Of a DNA stretch of 64,000 bases, positions 58,302-64,000 are shown one piece after another. Numbering within the stretch: position 1 is the stretch's first letter; each line of letters starts with the position of its first letter. The DNA comes from Chlorocebus sabaeus (taxonomy: Eukaryota > Chordata > Mammalia > Primates > Cercopithecidae). A program made the position numbers and the translations under genes. The notes below the pieces were generated by a model. That model saw nothing but the letters and a program-made list of their open reading frames with translations, did no database searches and had not been told where the DNA came from. Location: assembly GCF_047675955.1 (NCBI RefSeq), contig NC_132904.1:82713447-82777446 (forward strand). Reading direction: 5' to 3'.

Positions 58302-58939
58302 AGATGGAGTCTCGCTCTATTGCCCAGGCTGGAGTGCAGTGGCGCCATCTTGGCTCACTGCTTCCTCTGCCTCCCAGGTTCAAGCAATCCTTTTGCTTCG
58401 GCCTCCTGAGTAGCTGACATTACAGGCATGTGCCACCACGCCCAGCTAATTTTTGTATTTTTTTGTAGAGATGGGGTTTGGCCATGTTGGCCAGGCTAGT
58501 ATTTCTTTCTTTTTTGTAGGGATAGCCTCTTGTTTGTTTTGCCTAGGCTGGTCCAGAACTCCTGGCTTCAAGTGATCTTCCTGCCTTGGCCTTCCAAAAT
58601 GATTTTTTTTTTTTGAGAAGGAGTCTCACTCTGTCACCCAGGCTGGAGTGCAGTGGCACGATCTTGGCTCACTGCAACCTCTACCTCCTGAGCTCAAGCA
58701 ATTCTTCTGCCTCAGCCATCTGAGTAACTAAGATTACAGACAGGTGCCAACACCCCCAGCTAATTTTTTTTGTATTTTTAGTAGAGGTAGGGTTTCACCA
58801 TGTTGGTCAGGCTGGTCTCAAACTCCTGACCTCAAGTGATCCACCAGCCTCAGCTTCCCAAAGTGCTGGGATTACAAGCATGAGCCACTATGCCCAGCCC
58901 AAATGTTGAGATTACAGATGTGAGCCACCGTGCCCAGCT
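58302..58939 (-). repeat. Alu, split by a second Alu
   Basis: Antisense host Alu from gagatggagtctcgctctat. It has an odd insert near 58500 (see findings), is interrupted at 'ccttccaaaatg', and resumes at 'aaatgttgagattacag' to end gtgcccagct. Confidence 0.9.
58603..58899 (-). repeat. Alu inserted in an Alu
   Basis: Full-length antisense Alu; the target word aaatg lies on both sides. Confidence 0.93.
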
Positions 58940-58944
58940 ACTTC

Positions 58945-60600
58945 TGACATTTCTTTTCCTCAAAATCTCTTTGAAAATTAGAACCCAGTCTAGGAGATCT
59001 CTCAGTGACCTCTATGAAGAGCAAATCACAACCTTCTGAGCCTCTATCTGTAAATGAAAAGTTGGAATAGATTAATAGGGCCAAATTTTATTTTGAAGCA
59101 GAACATTTTTTAATAAACTTATTCTGAAGATCAGCAGGTGAAATGGACAGAAACGGGTTTGCTCTTGGTTGAGATGGTAGAAACTGGAATGAGGAGAACT
59201 CAGAGTCCTACCTAGTCTTCTTTCCCCCACTATATTCCTAGCTCTCTTTTAGGCAGCCACTGAGGCTCCTCGCAACAAACCTCAGATCCTTCCCACTCTA
59301 ACCTTCTACAGTGTTGATGGTACGATTCTAGCCCTTATATTTCTATCATTCTTCAAGCAAATTCTGTTATAAAGCAGTAAAGAATAGCTGTAAAATGTTA
59401 TAGATGGACAGATGTCTTGGCCTCTCCAATGACTTAAATACTAGGTAGTCCATCATTCCATCGTCTGAATCATTCTGAACTCTTGTTAGTCACCCAACAA
59501 ATTTGTTGAAACATAGCCAAATCAATCAAACCAGATAGGTACCAAATTTCTTGAGCTAGAAGACAACTTTAAAAAGAATGTAAAATATCTCCAAAGCTCT
59601 CATGGAGTAGGAACTCTGCTTGAAACTATAAAATATCGAATAAGCAATTCTCCAAGTTGTTCTCCACTAAATATACAGCAATACTGCAGGCTCTTTGAAT
59701 CTCTTTTAAGTAGGAATGATTTAGAGATTAAGAAGCCATTTATAATAAAGCAAACAATGCAATGCCGTATCTCAGTGGCCCAAACAAGAGAGATTGTTTT
59801 GGGAAGTTGGCTCCAGAATACACAGATCACGTAATTGCAGTGTCAGAGCTGGAAATGATGTTGGAGAGTAACCAGTCTATTCTACATATGACAAATATGA
59901 AGTTCAGAAAGACTGTGAGTGAGCTGTCCAAGATTAGGGATGCATTCCAGCTTCATTAAATGAGTATTAACTGAGTGCTATGTGCTGGGCGATAGGGATA
60001 GGAAGGCAAATAAAACATGATCTTTGTCCACATAGTGGAAGAAGACAAATAAGTGAATAATTGCAGTTAGACTGTTGCATAACTGGGACTCCAATTCTGT
60101 GTCCAAATTCATAATCAAAGGTCTATCCCACTACCTTATACTGCCTCACAACTAAAAAGCTTGAGAAATTAGTAGTGGGGAACCATGGTCAATATATCCA
60201 GAGATATGTTTATGTCAACTAAGCTTTGGTCTTTGGGGTGCCCAGGTACTTATCTACCTTTCTTGAGGACCTGTGAATAATAAAGAAGACTCTATTCTTA
60301 TATGAAAGGAAATTCTTACAAAGATTTTTTTGCCAGTACTTATAAGGACTTCTTAGAGCATTGAGGAAACCATGAATGGTAAAGGCTTACAAATCAAAGT
60401 AATAATAGTATAACCTTTGCTCTGACTTTTTAAGAAGTTACCACCAAGGTCAAAGTCATGAAAAATTATATTACCTACTGGCACACTTTTCAACCTACTT
60501 AAGTAAGAAAATGACATTTTAATTAGCTGTCTGCATATGTTTCTTTTTCCTTAGTATATAAAATATTGAAGAAATATACAAATATTTCAAAGATCTGTAC
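58945..60600. other. Mostly unique flanking DNA
   Basis: Contains an L2-like reverse fragment at about 59955-60070 ('tgagtgctatgtgctgggcg', 'gaataattgcagttag') and a MIR/L3-like piece just before it. No gene seen. Confidence 0.5.
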
Positions 60601-60914
60601 CATCATCCAGAAAGAACAACAAACGCAAAAGCCAAACAACAGCCTGGGCAACATAGTGAGACCCTGTCCACCCTCACCCTCATCAGCTGTCCATTCAATA
60701 AAAAATGAGCAACTTTATGAAGAGATATTATGCATATAAATTAATTACAATAGAATGTAAGTGTGCACTCACATTTTTATGAAAAAATGCATCTATGCAT
60801 AAAAGCAAATTTGGAAGACTACACATTGAAACATTAAGAATAAGAAAAACCTTTAAGCAAAATATAAACAAATACATAACAGTTTTATAGGATACATACA
60901 CAATAAAAGTAAAA

Positions 60915-61089
60915 AGAGCTGAGCTTGGTGATGTGTGCCTGCAGTCCCAGCTACTGCAGAGGCCGAGGCAGGAGGATTGTTTGTGACCAGGAGTTCAAGT
61001 CTGTAGCATGCCTGTGAATAGCCAGCGTTCTCCAACCTGAGCAGAATAGCAAGTGCTTATCTCAAAAAAGAAAAAAAAAAAAAAAAAAA
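60915..61089 (+). repeat. Alu-type monomer, old
   Basis: One diverged arm with an A tail ('ggtgatgtgtgcctgcagtc', 'ggccgaggcaggaggattgt'). Confidence 0.82.
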
Positions 61090-61091
61090 GG

Positions 61092-62705
61092 AAAAGTAAC
61101 CAAAATCCTTTCTTTAAAACTCTTATGTATAATTTTTGTATTTTGTAATGTCCCTGGAATGGAAAAAAATTCCCAAATCCAACCATTGAGGGTATAGTTG
61201 AGAATTGTTAGTGACTGTGTTCAGACTTTTCATATGACTGGTAGTTTCAGACCTTCCCAAAACAATACATTTCAAATATTTAAGTTATGGAAATTATCAT
61301 CAATGTTACTTACTTAATGTCAAAAGAAGAGAAATAGTCACTAACAAGAATCTATAATGTAGTTAATTAGGCAAAATATTTATTTAATTGAACCAACATT
61401 TGAGTACCCTCCACATACATAGTTTTATCCTGGAAAAAAATGTAGAAGTATACTAGCTAAAACAAAAAAGATAATTTAGTAGGAAACAACTAAGGAATAA
61501 TGTGAAAGCAACTTATAAACAAATATATGGTGGTATAATCTAGATTCTAGATAATGTCTAATGTCTGATTTAATAACCCTAAAGCATGTTCATCTCAAAC
61601 TACAGTGGATGAGAGCAAAATAAACAATTAGCTTTTTGGGGCGGCACTGACACGAGATAGACATAAACATATGCACAAACTTATAGGAAGTTCTGAAACA
61701 GAGCATCAGCCACTGTGTGGTGGTTATGCCCTACGGCAATCAAGAACAGCCTTGCTCTTTTTAACGAAAATTATCTGTAAGTCACCAACAATTGCCATTG
61801 CTCTAGCTGATCACAGGGCTCAGAGGCACAACTGAAAACAATGAATCAACAGAACAGTTAGTAGCTATGTTCAGGCCGTGAGGACAGTAGCTGGCTCCTA
61901 GTAAGAGCTTAGTAAATGCTCTCTGTTGAATAATCATTCGTTTTTAAAGAGCTGCTGGTGATACACTAGTCTATCCAACTCTTCTCACACCTTTTCCTCT
62001 TCATTTTCTCACTTCTCTGGGTCCCTGTCATATACAACGCACCAAGAGAATCATCATCCACAATGTCATCTTTGAAGGAAATAGAAAATTTATATCTGGA
62101 TGCCAAACACTTAAAAATACAAAGGTTTCTGAACCTAAAAGGTACAATTAGCTAGAGGTCCATCAGAAAAAAAAGAAAGAGTAAAAAAGCAATTTGGGTT
62201 CAAATCAGAAGAGATTTTTGTGTTGTTTTTATGCGTAATATTTCAAGCTTTGTCTCTATGAAGCTTAGAGATTTGCTAATAGCATATTAAAATGAAGCTA
62301 ACTGGTTAACTCACAAGTCAAGTCTTGTAGGTATAAACTATTATTATTTTAATTGTTACAGTTAATTATTATAATAAACATTCATATAGCACTATATATT
62401 ACTAAAATGCTTTATAATATTCTTGGCCCTTATTCTTCTAATGCTAAATTAGTTAAAACTAAAAGCAATTATTTTTTATACACTAATGAGAATGAAATTT
62501 GACTGCTTTGTGGAATCTACGGAGAAAAAGACAGGTGGACTTAAAGTTTAAATATTTAGTGTAAATTTTAATTAAAATATTTAACTGGATAATTTAACTA
62601 GGAGCATAAGAAGTTGTACACATTAAAAAATTCATTTATTAAAATATTATTTTATTTTGAATTTTGCTTATAATTATAGAACAGATACTGCTAGTCTATA
62701 TCAGT
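61092..62705. other. Mostly unique AT-rich flanking DNA
   Basis: Only a weak MIR tail at about 61860-61940 ('agtaagagcttagtaaatgc'). Confidence 0.5.
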
Positions 62706-62709
62706 GTTT

Positions 62710-62885
62710 TTGCAACTTTTCTCATGGTATGAATCATAAGGAGTGTTTGTTAAAAATATAGTTCCTTAGCTTCCAAGTCTTGGAATTTCTGAATCATCAA
62801 GTCTGCGACGAGACCAAGGAAATTGTATTTTTAACAAATACCATAAGAAATTCTTATTATTGGGGAAATTTGGGAAACAGTCATT
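62710..62885. mobile_element. hAT-Charlie-group MITE (MER5/MER58-like)
   Basis: 'gtttgttaaaaatatagttc', 'ctgaatcatcaag' and 'ttgtatttttaacaaatacc' show the inverted-symmetry layout of these MITEs. Family not certain. Confidence 0.5.
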
Positions 62886-62984
62886 TCCGTGAACTAGTAT
62901 CCAATTCTCTGGCCCCATAGAAAATGGGAACATATAAATTTTACTTGTATCTTCAGTCTTTCACCCACTAGGCTCAAGAGTTTT

Positions 62985-63130
62985 GACATCTCTTTTGATC
63001 TTCATAGCATTTCATAAGATAGAGAATGTTACCATTTCCAGGAATCAAACTCTGAAAGTTTGAATAACTAGACCAACAGAAAAGTTGAATAACTAGACCA
63101 AGGTCTCAAAGCCATGTCTACTTGGCTCCA
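62985..63130 (-). repeat. MIR fragment with a 25-bp tandem duplication
   Basis: Reverse MIR-like text ('ttcatagcatttcataagat', 'aaggtctcaaagccatg'). The word tgaataactagacca occurs twice, at 63061 and 63086. Confidence 0.6.
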
Positions 63131-63134
63131 AAAG

Positions 63135-64000
63135 CTGTGCTGCATCAGTACAGTGTATTTTCTTCTGTACATTGCCAAATCTTGCATCTCAGACAAAAAA
63201 AAAAGAAAAAGGAGAGATAAAGAAGAAAGCATAATTCCAGTAAGTGCACTCCAGATTTTCAAGAGGTTATTGCATATATACAGCAAATTAAAAAGTTAAA
63301 TCCACCTTAAAAGTCTCCAGTTGATATGTAAAATTGTTTTAAAAGACTCATGTAGAAGTCCCAGGGGAAGATTAGGAGTGGTCACAAAATAGATTGAAGA
63401 TTATAGTTAATTCTATATTAGTGTTGAGGTAGATGTTATTTTTGTTAGGAAGAGCCCCTTTTGGTTAAGGAAATAGAGAAAAGAGTAGGTCTTGATATTT
63501 GATGGGATCTAGTGTATTATTTCTCTAAAGCTGGCAATTCAAACTATAAGGTCATTCTTTTTTGGTAGGTGCAACTCTTAATCTTGACTGGAAGAAAAAC
63601 TAAGAAAATCATGCACAGTACATATGTCCAACTTCTTGTTCTACCTTGATGCTGAGAAGGGAAATCCTTCAAAGTCTTTTGATAAGTACGCCTAGTTATA
63701 AGGATCAGGTTGTCATGTACACATGCAAGAAATAATTCACCTGAGTCAAGCTAACGTTTTCAGAGAATGCAAGCTGAGTTGAGCTAGTTTTTGTGCAGAA
63801 CACAGGCTCTAATATTACCTTGAGAGACCCAGGAAACAAAACCTTCAGGCTTTTGATGCAGAAATGGGACAGACAATCTGTGACAAGAAAAGGGGGAATA
63901 TGTCAGCAAGTTGCTATTGAAATCAACAAATCCCGCCTCCCCCACCCACACACCCTTTTATTTTGTGCTATTGGTTTAATGTAGACAATGGTGATTATTT
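63135..64000. other. Unique AT-rich flanking DNA
   Basis: Nothing recognised to the window end. Confidence 0.5.

Noticed and set aside
60641..60672. Short 'gcctgggcaacatagtgaga' string resembling an Alu end
   Set aside because: Only about 30 bp with no tail or flanking arm; too short to call as an element.
1..64000. Human origin of the window
   Set aside because: The locus is well conserved, but two young Alus carry Old World monkey-type variants. Not excluded; a genome alignment would settle it.

Overview
The window is primate nuclear DNA, about half of it interspersed repeats. Its one clear gene is the 5' end of PICALM (CALM), on the minus strand. Exon 1 (26327-26456) encodes residues 1-43 of the ANTH domain and stops at a canonical splice donor. 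Everything from 1 to about 26320 therefore reads as PICALM intron 1; no exon 2 is visible. A CpG-island promoter occupies about 25.7-27.1 kb, and 27.1-64 kb is 5' intergenic flank. In human the locus is 11q14. Two of the youngest Alus (52652-52954 and 56726-56823) carry variants I associate with Old World monkey AluY subfamilies, so a macaque, baboon or vervet is a better guess than human.

Intron 1 (1-26320) carries many Alus, a MER1B transposon, a MER2-like Tigger MITE, an MST/THE1 solo LTR, a second unidentified LTR-like element, two sense-oriented 3' ends of old L1M elements (13.4-14.9 kb and 18.4-20.4 kb) and scattered L2/MIR fragments. The most repeat-poor intronic stretches are 20.4-22.0 kb and 23.2-25.7 kb.

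The promoter holds two identical GTCACGTGAC palindromes 184 bp apart, GC boxes, a YY1-like AAAATGGCGGC, a 45-nt pure pyrimidine tract, and a four-run G-quadruplex motif in the presumed 5' leader. The coding strand has no ATG for about 675 bp before the start codon. The plus strand has a strong splice donor and short ORFs, which could mean divergent transcription.

The 5' flank has an L2 element containing an internal duplication (28.7-29.6 kb), an MLT1 LTR split by a three-monomer Alu (35.1-36.1 kb), one old antisense L1 split by at least six younger insertions (37.1-45.0 kb), further MLT1-type LTRs, several MIRs and many Alus. From 59 to 64 kb it is mostly unique AT-rich sequence. No other gene, functional RNA gene, CRISPR array or intact mobile-element coding region was found. 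I saw no novel biological system; the most interesting signals are in the PICALM promoter and leader and in the nested repeats.
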